Shown here: positions 27,316 to 44,900 of the stretch, piece after piece
Numbering within the stretch: the stretch's first letter is position 1
Layout: every line of letters begins with the position of its first letter
Source of the DNA: Ptiloglossa arizonensis
Lineage: Eukaryota > Arthropoda > Insecta > Hymenoptera > Colletidae
DNA length: 64,000 nucleotides
Direction: 5' to 3'
Assembly (NCBI RefSeq): GCF_051014685.1
Contig: NW_027478878.1
Location: 248,001-312,000, forward strand
Notes under the pieces: model-generated
What the model was told of the DNA's origin: nothing
Seen by the model: the letters and a program-made list of their open reading frames with translations, nothing else
Databases searched by the model: none
Translations under genes and position numbers: made by a program

Positions 27316-30300
27316 TTACATGTTATGCGTTATACGTTTTACGTTATTCGTTATACGTTCTTCGTTACACGTTATACGTTATACGTTATGCGTTATACGT
27401 TTAACGTTATTCGTGATACGTCATACGTTATACGTCATACGGTATACGTTATACGTTATACGTTATACGTTACACGTTATACGTTATACGTTATACGTTA
27501 TACGTTATACGTTATACGTTATACGTTATACGTTATACGTTATACGTTATACGTTATACGTTATACGTCATACGTTATACGTTATACGTTATACGTTATA
27601 CGTTATACGATATACGTTATACGTTATACGTTATACGTCATACGAAATATGTAATACGTAATACGTTTTACGTTATTCGTTATACGTTCTTCGTTACACG
27701 TTATACGTTATACGTTATGCGTTATACGATTTGCGTTATTCGTTGTACGTTGTACGTTATACGTTATACGTTATACGTTATACGTTATACGTTATACGTA
27801 ATACGTTATACGTTATACGTTATACGTCATACGTTATACGTTATACGTTATACGTTATACGTTATACGATATACGTTATACATTATACGTTATACGTTAT
27901 ACGTCATAGGTTATACGTTATACGTTATTCTTTATGCGGTATACGTTATACGATATACGTTATACGTTATACGGTATACGTTATTCGTGATACGTCATAC
28001 GTTATACGTCATACGGGGTACGTTATACGTTATACGTTATACGTTACACGTTATACGTTATACGTTATACGTTATACGTTATACGTTGTACGTTATACGT
28101 TATACGTTATACGTTATACGTCATACGTTATACGTTATACGTTATACGTTATACGTTATACGATATACGTTATACATTATACGTTATACGTTATACGTCA
28201 TAGGTTATACGTTATACGTTATTCTTTATGCGGTATACGTTATACGATATACGTTATACGTTATACGGTATACGATATACGTTATGCGTTATACGTTTTA
28301 CGTTATACGTTATACGTTATACGTTATACGTTATACGTTATACGTTATACGTTATACGTTATACGTTATACGTTATACGTTATACGTTACATGTTATGCG
28401 TTATACGTTTTACGTTATTCGTTATACGTTCTTCGTTACACGTTATACGTTATACGTTATGCGTTATACGTTTTACGTTATTCGTGATACGTCATACGTT
28501 ATACGTCATACGGTATACGTTATACGTTATACGTTATACGTTACACGTTATACGTTATACGTTATACGTTATACGTTATACGTTATACGTTATACGTTAT
28601 ACGTTATACGTTATACGTTATACGTTATACGTTATACGTTATACGTTATACGTTATACGTTATACGTTATACGTTATACGATATACGTTATACGTTATAC
28701 GTTATACGTCATACGAAATATGTAATACGTAATATGTTTTACGTTATTCGTTATACGTTCTTCGTTACACGTTATACGTTATACGTTATGCGTTATACGT
28801 TTTACGTTATTCGTGATACGTTATACGTTATACGTCATACTGTATACGTTATACGTTATACGTTATACGTTATACGTTATACGTTATACGTTATACGTTA
28901 TACGTTATAGGTTATACGTTATACGTTATACGTTATACGTTATACGTTATACGTTATACGTTATACGTTATACGTTATACGTTATGCGTTATACGTCATA
29001 CGTTATACGTTATACGTTATACGATATACGTTATACGTTATTCGTTATACGTCCTTCGTTACACGTTATACGTTATACGTTATGCGTTATACGATTTGCG
29101 TTATTCGTTGTACGTTGTACGTTATACGTTATACGTTATACGTTATACGTTATACGTTATACGTTATACGTTATACGTTATACGTTATTCGTGATACGTC
29201 ATACGTTATACGTCATACGGTATACGTTATACGTTATACGTTATACGTTACACGTTATACGTTATACGTTATACGTTATACGTAATACGTTATACGTTAT
29301 ACGTTATACGTTATACGTTATACGTTATACGTTATACGTTATACGTTATACGTTATACGTTATACGTTAAACGTTATACGTTATACGTTATACGTTATAC
29401 GTTATACGTTACATGTTATGCGTTATACGTTTTACGTTATTCGTTATACGTTCTTCGTTACACGTTATACGTTATACGTTATGCGTTATACGTTTTACGT
29501 TATTCGTGATACGTCATACGTTATACGTCATACGGTGTACGTTATACGTTATACGTTATACGTTACACGTTATACGTTATACGTTATACGTTATACGTTA
29601 TACGTTATACGTTATACGTTATACGTTATACGTTATACGTCATACGTTATACGTTATACGTTATACGTTATACGTTATACGATATACGTTAAACATTATA
29701 CGTTATACGTTATACGTCATAGGTTATACGTTATACGTTATTCTTTATGCGGTATACGTCATACGTTATACGTTATACGTTATACGTTATACGTTATACG
29801 TTATACGATATACGTTATACGTTATACGTTATACGTCATACGAAATATGTAATACGTAATACGTTTTACGTTATTCGTTATACGTTCTTCGTTACACGTT
29901 ATACGTTATACGTTATGCGTTATACGTTTTACGTTATTCGTGATACGTTATACGTTATACGTCATACGGTATACGTTATACGTTATACGTTGTACGTTAT
30001 ACGTTATACGTTATACGTTATACGTTATACGTTATACGTTATACGTTATACGTTATACGTTATACGTTATACGTTATACGTTATACGTTATACGTTATAC
30101 GTTATACGTTATGCGTTATACGTCATACGTTATACGTTATACGTTATACGATATACGTTATACGTTATTCGTTATGCGTCCTTCGTTACACGTTATACGT
30201 TATACGTTATGCGTTATACGATTTGCGTTATTCGTTGTACGTTGTACGTTATACGTTATACGTTATACGTTATACGTTATACGTTATACGTAATACGTTA

Positions 30301-33300
30301 TACGTTATACGTTATACGTTATACGTTATACGTTATTCGTTATACGTTATACGTTATACGTTATACGTTATACGTTAAACGTTATACGTTATACGTTATA
30401 CGTTATACGTTATACGTTATACGTTACATGTTATGCGTTATACGTTTTACGTTATTCGTTATACGTTCTTCGTTACACGTTATACGTTATACGTTATGCG
30501 TTATACGTTTTACGTTATTCGTGATACGTCATACGTTATACGTCATACAGTGTACGTTATACGTTATACGTTATACGTTACACGTTATACGTTATACGTT
30601 ATACGTTATACGTTATACGTTATACGTTATACGTTATACGTTATACGTCATAGGTTATACGTTATACGTTATACGTTATGCGTTATACGTTTTACGTTAT
30701 TCGTGATACGTCATACGTTATACGTCATACGGTGTACGTTATACGTTATACGTTATACGTTACACGTTATACGTTATACGTTATACGTTATACGTTATAC
30801 GTTATACGTTATACGTTATACGTTATACGTTATACGTCATACGTTATACGTTATACGTTATACGTTATACGTTATACGTTATACGATATACGTTATACAT
30901 TATACGTTATACGTTATACGTCATAGGTTATACGTTATACGTTATTCTTTATGCGGTATACGTTATACGATATACGTTATACGTTATACGGTATACGATA
31001 TACGTTATGCGTTATACGTTTTACGTTATACGTTATACGTTATACGTTATACGTTATACGTACTACGTTATACGTTATACGTTATACGTTATACGTTATA
31101 CGTTATACGTTACATGTTATGCGTTATACGTTTTACGTTATTCGTTATACGTTCTTCGTTACACGTTATACGTTATACGTTATGCGTTATACGTTTTACG
31201 TTATTCGTGATACGTCATACGTTATACGTCATACGGTATACGTTATACGTTATACGTTATACGTTACACGTTATACGTTATACGTTATACGTTATACGTT
31301 ATACGTTATACGTTATACGTTATACGTTATACGTTATACGTTATACGTTATACGTTATACGTCATACGTTATACGTTATACGTTATACGTTATACGTTAT
31401 ACGTTATACGTTATACGTTATACGTTATACGTTAAACGTTATACGTTATACGTTATACGTTATACGTTATACGTTATCCGTTATACGTTATACGTTATAC
31501 GTTATACGTTATACGTCATACGTTATACGTTATACGTTATACGTTATACGTTATACGATATACGTTATACATTATACGTTATACGTTATACGTCATAGGT
31601 TATACGTTATACGTTATTCTTTATGCGGTATACGTTATACGATATACGTTATACGTTATACGGTATACGATATACGTTATGCGTTATACGTTTTACGTTA
31701 TACGTTATACGTTATACGTTATACGTTATACGTTATACGTTATACGTTATACGTTATACGTTATACGTTATACGTTATACGTTATACGTTATACGTTACA
31801 TGTTATGCGTTATACGTTTTACGTTATTCGTTATACGTTCTTCGTTACACGTTATACGTTATACGTTATGCGTTATACGTTTTACGTTATTCGTGATACG
31901 TCATACGTTATACGTCATACGGTATACGTTATACGTTATACGTTATACGTTACACGTTATACGTTATACGTTATACGTTATACGTTATACGTTATACGTT
32001 ATACGTTATACGTTATACGTTATACGTTATACGTTATACGTTATACGTCATACGTTATACGTTATACGTTATACGTTATACGTTATACGATATACGTTAT
32101 ACGTTATACGTTATACGTCATACGAAATATGTAATACGTAATACGTTTTACGTTATTCGTTATACGTTCTTCGTTACACGTTATACGTTATACGTTATGC
32201 GTTATACGATTTGCGTTATTCGTTGTACGTTGTACGTTATACGTTATACGTTATACGTTATACGTTATACGTTATACGTAATACGTTATACGTTATACGT
32301 TATACGTTATACGTTATACGTTATACGTTATACGTTATACGTTATACGTTATACGTTATACGTTAAACGTTATACGTTATACGTTATACGTTATACGTTA
32401 TACGTTACATGTTATGCGTTATACGTTTTACGTTATTCGTTATACGTTCTTCGTTACACGTTATACGTTATACGTTATGCGTTATACGTTTTACGTTATT
32501 CGTGATACGTCATACGTTATACGTCATACGGGGTACGTTATACGTTATACGTTATACGTTACACGTTATACGTTATACGTTATACGTTATACGTTATACG
32601 TTATACGTTATACGTTATACGTTATACGTTATACGTCATACGTTATACGTTATACGTTATACGTTATACGTTATACGATATACGTTATACATTATACGTT
32701 ATACGTTATACGTCATAGGTTATACGTTATACGTTATTCTTTATGCGGTATACGTTATACGATATACGTTATACGTTATACGGTATACGATATACGTTAT
32801 GCGTTATACGTTTTACGTTATACGTTATACGTTATACGTTATACGTTATACGTTATACGTTATACGTTATACGTTATACGTTATACGTTATACGTTATAC
32901 GTTATGCGTTACATGTTATGCGTTATACGTTTTACGTTATTCGTTATACGTTCTTCGTTACACGTTATACGTTATACGTTATGCGTTATACGTTTTACGT
33001 TATTCGTGATACGTCATACGTTATACGTCATACGGTATACGTTATACGTTATACGTTATACGTTATACGTTACATGTTATGCGTTATACGTTTTACGTTA
33101 TTCGTTATACGTTCTTCGTTACACGTTATACGTTATACGTTATGCGTTATACGTTTTACGTTATTCGTGATACGTCATACGTTATACGTCATACGGGGTA
33201 CGTTATACGTTATACGTTATACGTTACACGTTATACGTTATACGTTATACGTTATACGTTATACGTTATACGTTAAACGTTATACGTTATACGTTATACG

Positions 33301-33311
33301 TTATACGTTAT
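27316..33311 (+). repeat. Array segment: leader-containing HORs resume
   Basis: Leaders at 27645, 28716, 29843 and 32125; TTACATG at 27316, 28387, 29409, 30424, 31110, 31796, 32405, 32909 and 33070. TCATAGG at 27904 and 28198 marks a 294-bp local duplication. The stretch from about 31620 to 32900 repeats about 7660-8950 at an offset of 23,961 bp, including GGGTACG at about 32528. TACTACG at 31061 relates the segment to those at 7.1, 18.9, 24.4 and 26.7 kb. Confidence 0.85.
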
Positions 33312-36300
33312 ACGTTACATGTTATACGTCATACGTTATACGTTATACGTTATACGTTATACGATATACGTTATACATTATACGTTATACGTTATACGTC
33401 ATAGGTTATACGTTATACGTTATTCTTTATGCGGTATACGTTATACGATATACGTTATACGTTATACGGTATACGATATACGTTATACGTTATACGTTAT
33501 ACGTTATACGTTATACGTTATACGTTATACGATATACGTTATACGTTATACGTTATACGTCATACGAAATATGCAATACGTAATACGTTTTACGTTATTC
33601 GTTATACGTTCTTCGTTACACGTTATACGTTATACGTTATGCGTTATACGTTTTACGTTATTCGTGATACGTTATACGTTATACGTCATACGGTATACGT
33701 TATACGTTATACGTTATACGTTATACGTTATACGTTATACGTTATACGTTATACGTTATAGGTTATACGTTATACGTTATACGTTATACGTTATACGTTA
33801 TACGTTATACGTTATACGTTATACGTTATACGTTATACGTTATACGTTATGCGTTATACGTCATACGTTATACGTTATACGTTATACGATATACGTTATA
33901 CGTTATTCGTTATACGTCCTTCGTTACACGTTATACGTTATACGTTATGCGTTATACGATTTGCGTTATTCGTTGTACGTTGTACGTTATACGTTATACG
34001 TTATACGTTATACGTTATACGTTATACGTTATACGTTATACGTTATACGTTATTCGTGATACGTCATACGTTATACGTCATACGGTATACGTTATACGTT
34101 ATACGTTATACGTTACACGTTATACGTTATACGTTATACGTTATACGTAATACGTTATACGTTATACGTTATACGTTATACGTTATACGTTATACGTTAT
34201 ACGTTATACGTTATACGTTATACGTTATACGTTAAACGTTATACGTTATACGTTATACGTTATACGTTATACGTTACATGTTATGCGTTATACGTTTTAC
34301 GTTATTCGTTATACGTTCTTCGTTACACGTTATACGTTATACGTTATGCGTTATACGTTTTACGTTATTCGTGATACGTCATACGTTATACGTCATACGG
34401 TGTACGTTATACGTTATACTTTATACGTTACACGTTATACGTTATACGTTATACGTTATACGTTATACGTTATACGTTATACGTTATACGTTATACGTTA
34501 TACGTTATACGTTATACGTCATACGTTATACGTTATACGTTATACGTTATACGTTATACGATATACGTTATACATTATACGTTATACGTTATACGTCATA
34601 GGTTATACGTTATACGTTATTCTTTATGCGGTATACGTCATACGTTATACGTTATACGTTATACGTTATACGTTATACGTTATACGATATACGTTATACG
34701 TTATACGTTATACGTCATACGAAATATGTAATACGTAATACGTTTTACGTTATTCGTTATACGTTCTTCGTTACACGTTATACGTTATACGTTATGCGTT
34801 ATACGTTTTACGTTATTCGTGATACGTTATACGTTATACGTCATACGGTATACGTTATACGTTATACGTTATACGTTATACGTTATACGTTATACGTTAT
34901 ACGTTATACGTTATACGTTATACGTTATACGTTATACGTTATACGTTATACGTTATACGTTATACGTTATACGTTATACGTTATACGTTATGCGTTATAC
35001 GTCATACGTTATACGTTATACGTTATACGATATACGTTATACGTTATTCGTTATACGTCCTTCGTTACACGTTATACGTTATACGTTATGCGTTATACGA
35101 TTTGCGTTATTCGTTGTACGTTGTACGTTATACGTTATACGTTATACGTTATACGTTATACGTTATACGTAATACGTTATACGTTATACGTTATACGTTA
35201 TACGTTATACGTTATTCGTTATACGTTATACGTTATACGTTATACGTTATACGTTAAACGTTATACGTTATACGTTATACGTTATACGTTATACGTTACA
35301 TGTTATGCGTTATACGTTTTACGTTATTCGTTATACGTTCTTCGTTACACGTTATACGTTATACGTTATGCGTTATACGTTTTACGTTATTCGTGATACG
35401 TCATACGTTATACGTCATACAGTGTACGTTATACGTTATACGTTATACGTTACACGTTATACGTTATACGTTATACGTTATACGTTATAGGTTATACGTT
35501 ATACGTTATACGTTATACGTTATACGTTATACGTTATACGTTATACGTTATACGTTATACGTTATACGTTATGCGTTATACGTCATACGTTATACGTTAT
35601 ACGTTATACGATATACGTTATACGTTATTCGTTATACGTCCTTCGTTACACGTTATACGTTATACGTTATGCGTTATACGATTTGCGTTATTCGTTGTAC
35701 GTTGTACGTTATACGTTATACGTTATACGTTATACGTTATACGTTATACGTTATACGTTATACGTTATACGTTATTCGTGATACGTCATACGTTATACGT
35801 CATACGGTATACGTTATACGTTATACGTTATACGTTACACGTTATACGTTATACGTTATACGTTATACGTTATACGTTATTCGTTATACGTTATACGTTA
35901 TACGTTATACGTTATACGTTAAACGTTATACGTTGTACGTTATACGTTATACGTTATACGTTATACGTTACATGTTATGCGTTATACGTTTTACGTTATT
36001 CGTTATACGTTATACGTTATACGTTATACGTTATACGTTATACGTTATACGTTATACGTCATACGTTATACGTTATACGTTATACGTTATACGTTATACG
36101 ATATACGTTATACATTATACGTTATACGTTATACGTCATAGGTTATACGTTATACGTTATTCTTTATGCGGTATACGTCATACGTTATACGTTATACGTT
36201 ATACGTTATACGTTATACGTTATACGATATACGTTATACGTTATACGTTATACGTCATACGAAATATGTAATACGTAATACGTTTTACGTTATTCGTTAT

Positions 36301-39300
36301 ACGTTCTTCGTTACACATTATACGTTATACGTTATGCGTTATACGTTTTACGTTATTCGTGATACGTTATACGTTATACGTCATACGGTATACGTTATAC
36401 GTTATACGTTATACGTTATACGTTATACGTTATACGTTATACGTTATACGTTATACGTTATACGTTATACGTTATACGTTATACGTTATACGTTATACGT
36501 AATACGTTATACGTTATACGTTATACGTTATACGTTATACGTTATTCGTTATACGTTATACGTTATACGTTATACGTTATACGTTAAACGTTATACGTTA
36601 TACGTTATACGTCATAGGTTATACGTTATACGTTATTCTTTATGCGTTATACGTTATACGATATACGTTATGCGTTATACGGTATAAGTTCTTCGTTACA
36701 CGTTATACGTTATACGTTATACGTTATACGTTATACGATATACGTTATACATTATACGTTATACGTTATACGTCATAGGTTATACGTTATACGTTATTCT
36801 TTATGCGGTATACGTCATACGTTATACGTTATACGTTATACGTTATACGTTATACGTTATACGATATACGTTATACGTTATACGTTATACGTCATACGAA
36901 ATATGTAATACGTAATACGTTTTACGTTATTCGTTATACGTTCTTCGTTACACGTTATACGTTATACGTTATGCGTTATACGTTTTACGTTATTCGTGAT
37001 ACGTTATACGTTATACGTCATACGGTATACGTTATACGTTATACGTTATACGTTATACGTTATACGTTATACGTTATACGTTATACGTTATACGTTATAC
37101 GTTATACGTTATACGTTATACGTTATACGTTATACGTTATACGTTATGCGTTATACGTCATACGTTATACGTTATACGTTATACGATATACGTTATACGT
37201 TATTCGTTATACGTCCTTCGTTACACGTTATACGTTATACGTTATGCGTTATACGATTTGCGTTATTCGTTGTACGTTGTACGTTATACGTTATACGTTA
37301 TACGTTATACGTTATACGTTATACGTTATACGTTATACGTTAAACGTTATACGTTATACGTTATACGTTATACGTTATACGTTATACGTTACATGTTATG
37401 CGTTATACGTTTTACGTTATTCGTTATACGTTCTTCGTTACACGTTATTCGTTATACGTTATGCGTTATACGTTTTACGTTATTCGTGATACGTCATACG
37501 TTATACGTCATACAGTGTACGTTATACGTTATACGTTATACGTTACACGTTATACGTTATACGTTATACGTTATACGTTATATGTTATACGTTATACGTT
37601 ATACGTTATACGTTATACGTTATACGTTATACGTCATACGTTATACGTTATACATTATACGTTATACGTTATACGATATACGTTATACGTTATACGTTAT
37701 ACGTCATAGGTTATACGTTATACGTTATTCTTTATGCGTTATACGTTATACGATATACGTTATACGTTATACGGTATAAGTTCTTCGTTACACGTTATAC
37801 GTTATACGTTATGCATTATACGTTTTACGTTATTCGTTATACGTTTTACGTTATACGTTATACGTTATACGTTTTACGATATACGTTATACGTTATACGT
37901 TCTACGTTATACGTAATATGTAATGCGTCATACGTTTTACGTTATTCGTTATACGTTATACGTTATACGTTATTCGTTATACGTTATACGTTATACGTTA
38001 TACGTTATACGTTATACGTAATACGTTATACGTTATACGTAATACGTTATACGTTATACGTTATACGTTATACGTTATACGTTATACGTTATACGTTATA
38101 CGTTATACGTTATACGTTATACGTTATACGTTATACGTTACACGTTATACGTTATACGTTATACGTTATACGTTATACGTTATACGTTATACGTTATACG
38201 TTATACGTTATACGTCATACGTTATACGTTATACGTTATACGTTATACGTTATACGATATACGTTATACATTATACGTTATACGTTATACGTCATAGGTT
38301 ATACGTTATACGTTATTCTTTATGCGGTATACGTCATACGTTATACGTTATACGTTATACGTTATACGTTATACGTTATACGTTATACGTTATACGTTAT
38401 ACGTTATACGTTATGCGTTATACGTCATACGTTATACGTTATACGTTATACGATATACGTTATACGTTATTCGTTATACGTCCTTCGTTACACGTTATAC
38501 GTTATACGTTATGCGTTATACGATTTGCGTTATTCGTTGTACGTTGTACGTTATACGTTATACGTTATACGTTATACGTTATACGTTATACGTAATACGT
38601 TATACGTTATACGTTATACGTTATACGTTATACGTTATTCGTTATACGTTATACGTTATACGTTATACGTTATACGTTAAACGTTATACGTTATACGTTA
38701 TACGTTATACGTTATACGTTATACGTTACATGTTATGCGTTATACGTTTTACGTTATTCGTTATACGTTCTTCGTTACACGTTATACGTTATACGTTATG
38801 CGTTATACGTTTTACGTTATTCGTGATACGTCATACGTTATACGTCATACAGTGTACGTTATACGTTATACGTTATACGTTACACGTTATACGTTATACG
38901 TTATACGTTATACGTTATACGTTATACGTTATGCGTTATACGTTTTACGTTATTCGTGATACGTCATACGTTATACGTCATACAGTGTACGTTATACGTT
39001 ATACGTTATACGTTACACGTTATACGTTATACGTTATACGTTATACGTTATAGGTTATACGTTATACGTTATACGTTATACGTTATACGTTATACGTTAT
39101 ACGTTATACGTTATACGTTATACGTTATACGTTATGCGTTATACGTCATACGTTATACGTTATACGTTATACGATATACGTTATACGTTATTCGTTATAC
39201 GTCCTTCGTTACACGTTATACGTTATACGTTATGCGTTATACGATTTGCGTTATTCGTTGTACGTTGTACGTTATACGTTATACGTTATACGTTATACGT

Positions 39301-41917
39301 TATACGTTATACGTTATACGTTATACGTTATACGTTATTCGTGATACGTCATACGTTATACGTCATACGGTATACGTTATACGTTATACGTTATACGTTA
39401 CACGTTATACGTTATACGTTATACGTTATACGTAATACGTTATACGTTATACGTTATACGTTATACGTTATACGTTATACGTTATACGTTATACGTTATA
39501 CGTTATACGTTATACGTTAAACGTTATACGTTATACGTTATACGTTATACGTTATACGTTACATGTTATGCGTTATACGTTTTACGTTATTCGTTATACG
39601 TTCTTCGTTACACGTTATACGTTATACGTTATGCGTTATACGTTTTACGTTATTCGTGATACGTCATACGTTATACGTCATACGGTGTACGTTATACGTT
39701 ATACGTTATACGTTACACGTTATACGTTATACGTTATACGTTATACGTTATACGTTATACGTTATACGTTATACGTTATACGTTATACGTCATACGTTAT
39801 ACGTTATACGTTATACGTTATACGTTATACGTTATACGATATACGTTATACATTATACGTTATACGTTATACGTCATAGGTTATACGTTATACGTTATTC
39901 TTTATGCGGTATACGTCATACGTTATACGTTATACGTTATACGTTATACGTTATACGTTATACGATATACGTTATACGTTATACGTTATACGTCATACGA
40001 AATATGTAATACGTAATACGTTTTACGTTATTCGTTATACGTTCTTCGTTACACGTTATACGTTATACGTTATGCGTTATACGTTTTACGTTATTCGTGA
40101 TACGTTATACGTTATACGTCATACGGTATACGTTATACGTTATACGTTATACGTTATACGTTATACGTTATACGTTATACGTTATACGTTATACGTTATA
40201 CGTTATACGTTATACGTTATACGTTATACGTTATACGTTATACGTTATACGTTATACGTTATACGTTATACGTTATACGTTATGCGTTATACGTCATACG
40301 TTATACGTTATACGTTATACGATATACGTTATACGTTATTCGTTATACGTCCTTCGTTACACGTTATACGTTATACGTTATGCGTTATACGATTTGCGTT
40401 ATTCGTTGTACGTTGTACGTTATACGTTATACGTTATACGTTATACGTTATACGTTATACGTAATACGTTATACGTTATACGTTATACGTTATACGTTAT
40501 ACGTTATTCGTTATACGTTATACGTTATACGTTATACGTTATACGTTAAACGTTATACGTTATACGTTATACGTTATACGTTATACGTTACATGTTATGC
40601 GTTATACGTTTTACGTTATTCGTTATACGTTCTTCGTTACACGTTATACGTTATACGTTATGCGTTATACGTTTTACGTTATTCGTGATACGTCATACGT
40701 TATACGTCATACAGTGTACGTTATACGTTATACGTTATACGTTACACGTTATACGTTATACGTTATACGTTATACGTTATACGTTATACGTTATACGTTA
40801 TACGTTATACGTTATACGTTATACGTTATACGTCATACGTTATACGTTATACATTGTACGTTATACGTTATACGATATACGTTATACGTTATACGTTATA
40901 CGTCATAGGTTATACGTTATACGTTATTCTTTATGCGTTATACGTTATACGATATACGTTATACGTTATACGGTATAAGTTCTTCGTTACACGTTATACG
41001 TTATACGTTATGCGTTATACGTTTTACGTTATTCGTTATACGTTTTACGTTATACGTTATACGTTATACGTTATACGTTATACGTTTTACGATATACGTT
41101 ATACGTTATACGTTCTACGTTATACGTAATATGTAATGCGTCATACGTTTTACGTTATTCGTTATACGTTATACGTTATACGTTATTCGTTATACGTTAT
41201 ACGTTATACGTTATACGTTATACGTTATACGTAATACGTTATACGTTATACGTAATACGTTATACGTTATACGTTATACGTTATACGTTATACGTTATAC
41301 GTTATACGTTATACGTTATACGTTATACGTTATACGTTATACGTTATACGTTACACGTTATACGTTATACGTTATACGTTATACGTTATACGTTATACGT
41401 TATACGTTATACGTTATACGTTATACGTCATACGTTATACGTTATACGTTACACGTTATACGTTATACGATATACGTTATACATTATACGTTATACGTTA
41501 TACGTCATAGGTTATACGTTATACGTTATTCTTTATGCGGTATACGTCATACGTTATACGTTATACGTTATACGTTATACGTTATACGTTATACGATATA
41601 CGTTATACGTTATACGTTATACGTCATACGAAATATGTAATACGTAATACGTTTTACGTTATTCGTTATACGTTCTTCGTTACACGTTATACGTTATACG
41701 TTATGCGTTATACGTTTTACGTTATTCGTGATACGTTATACGTTATACGTCATACGGTATACGTTATACGTTATACGTTATACGTTATACGTTATACGTT
41801 ATACGTTATACGTTATACGTTATACGTTATACGTTATACGTTATACGTTATACGTTATACGTTATACGTTATACGTTATACGTTATACGTTATACGTTAT
41901 ACGTTATACGTTATACG
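33312..41917 (+). repeat. Array segment: mixed GTGTACG and TCATACA,GTGTACG HORs
   Basis: TTACATG at 33315 is truncated: it is followed by TTATACG and TCATACG rather than TTATGCG. Leaders lie at 33567 (AAATATG,CAATACG, a unique spelling), 34722, 36262, 36899, 40000 and 41631. TTACATG occurs at 34274, 35296, 35968, 37389, 38726, 39559 and 40588. TAATATG/TAATGCG modules lie at 37914 and 41127. A 133-bp local duplication is visible from TCATACA at 38845 and 38978. HOR lengths are irregular (637 bp to 3.1 kb between leaders), a sign of repeated unequal exchange. Confidence 0.85.
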
Positions 41918-44900
41918 TTATGCGTTATACGTCATACGTTATACGTTATACGTTATACGATATACGTTATACGTTATTCGTTATACGTCCTTCGTTACAC
42001 GTTATACGTTATACGTTATGCGTTATACGATTTGCGTTATTCGTTGTACGTTGTACGTTATACGTTATACGTTATACGTTATACGTTATACGTTATACGT
42101 AATACGTTATACGTTATACGTTATACGTTATACGTTATACGTTATTCGTTATACGTTATGCGTTATACGTTATACGTTATACGTTAAACGTTATACGTTA
42201 TACGTTATACGTTATACGTTATACGTTACATGTTATGCGTTATACGTTTTACGTTATTCGTTATACGTTCTTCGTTACACGTTATACGTTATACGTTATG
42301 CGTTATACGTTTTACGTTATTCGTGATACGTCATACGTTATACGTCATACAGTGTACGTTATACGTTATACGTTATACGTTACACGTTATACGTTATACG
42401 TTATACGTTATACGTTATACGTTATACGTTATACGTTATACGTTATACGTTATACGTTATACGTCATACGTTATACGTTATACGTTATACGTTATACGTT
42501 ATACGATATACGTTATACGTTATACGTTATACGTCATAGGTTATACGTTATACGTTATTCTTTATGCGTTATACGTTATACGATATACGTTATACGTTAT
42601 ACGGTATAAGTTCTTCGTTACACGTTATACGTTATACGTTATGCGTTATACGTTTTACGTTATTCGTTATACGTTTTACGTTATACGTTATACGTTATAC
42701 GTTTTACGATATACGTTATACGTTATACGTTCTACGTTATACGTAATATGTAATGCGTCATACGTTTTACGTTATTCGTTATACGTTATACGTTATACGT
42801 TATTCGTTATACGTTATACGTTATTCGTTATACGTTATACGTTATACGTTATACGTTAAACGTTATACGTTATACGTTATACGTTATACGTTATACGTTA
42901 CATGTTATGCGTTATACGTTTTACGTTATTCGTTATACGTTCTTCGTTACACGTTATACGTTATACGTTATGCGTTATACGTTTTACGTTATTCGTGATA
43001 CGTCATACGTTATACGTCATACAGTGTACGTTATACGTTATACGTTATACGTTACACGTTATACGTTATACGTTATACGTTATACGTTATACGTTATACG
43101 TTATACGTTATACGTTATACGTTATACGTTATACGTCATACGTTATACGTTATACGTTATACGTTATACGTTATACGATATACGTTATACGTTATACGTT
43201 ATACGTCATAGGTTATACGTTATACGTTATTCTTTATGCGTTATACGTTATACGATATACGTTATACGTTATACGGTATAAGTTCTTCGTTACACGTTAT
43301 ACGTTATACGTTATACGTTATACGTTATACGATATACGTTATACATTATACGTTATACGTTATACGTCATAGGTTATACGTTATACGTTATTCTTTATGC
43401 GGTATACGTCATACGTTATACGTTATACGTTATACGTTATACGTTATACGTTATACGATATACGTTATACGTTATACGTTATACGTCATACGAAATATGT
43501 AATACGTAATACGTTTTACGTTATTCGTTATACGTTCTTCGTTACACGTTATACGTTATACGTTATGCGTTATACGTTTTACGTTATTCGTGATACGTTA
43601 TACGTTATACGTCATACGGTATACGTTATACGTTATACGTTATACGTTATACGTTATACGTTATACGTTATACGTTATACGTTATACGTTATACGTTATT
43701 CGTTATACGTTATACGTTATACGTTATACGTTATACGTTAAACGTTATACGTTATACGTTATACGTTATACGTTATACGATACATGTTATACGTTATACG
43801 ATATACGTTATACGTTATACGTTATACGTCATAGGTTATACGTTATACGTTATTCTTTATGCGTTATACGTTATACGATATACGTTATACGTTATACGGT
43901 ATAAGTTCTTCGTTACACGTTATACGTTATACGTTATACGTTATACGTTATACGATATACGTTATACATTATACGTTATACGTTATACGTCATAGGTTAT
44001 ACGTTATACGTTATTCTTTATGCGGTATACGTCATACGTTATACGTTATACGTTATACGTTATACGTTATACGTTATACGATATACGTTATACGTTATAC
44101 GTTATACGTCATACGAAATATGTAATACGTAATACGTTTTACGTTATTCGTTATACGTTCTTCGTTACACGTTATACGTTATACGTTATACGTTATTCGT
44201 TATACGTTATACGTTATTCGTTATACGTTATACGTTATACGTTATACGTTAAACGTTATACGTTATACGTTATACGTTATACGTTATACGTTACATGTTA
44301 TGCGTTATACGTTTTACGTTATTCGTTATACGTTCTTCGTTACACGTTATACGTTATACGTTATGCGTTATACGTTTTACGTTATTCGTGATACGTCATA
44401 CGTTATACGTCATACAGTGTACGTTATACGTTATACGTTATACGTTACACGTTATACGTTATACGTTATACGTTATACGTTATACGTTATACGTTATACG
44501 TTATACGTTATACGTTATACGTTATACGTCATACGTTATACGTTATACGTTATACGTTATACGTTATACGATATACGTTATACGTTATACGTTATACGTC
44601 ATAGGTTATACGTTATACGTTATTCTTTATGCGTTATACGTTATACGATATACGTTATACGTTATACGGTATAAGTTCTTCGTTACACGTTATACGTTAT
44701 ACGTTATGCGTTATACGTTTTACGTTATTCGTTATACGTTTTACGTTATACGTTATACGTTATACGTTTTACGATATACGTTATACGTTATACGTTCTAC
44801 GTTATACGTAATATGTAATGCGTCATACGTTTTACGTTATTCGTTATACGTTATACGTTATACGTTATTCGTTATACGTTATACGTTATTCGTTATACGT

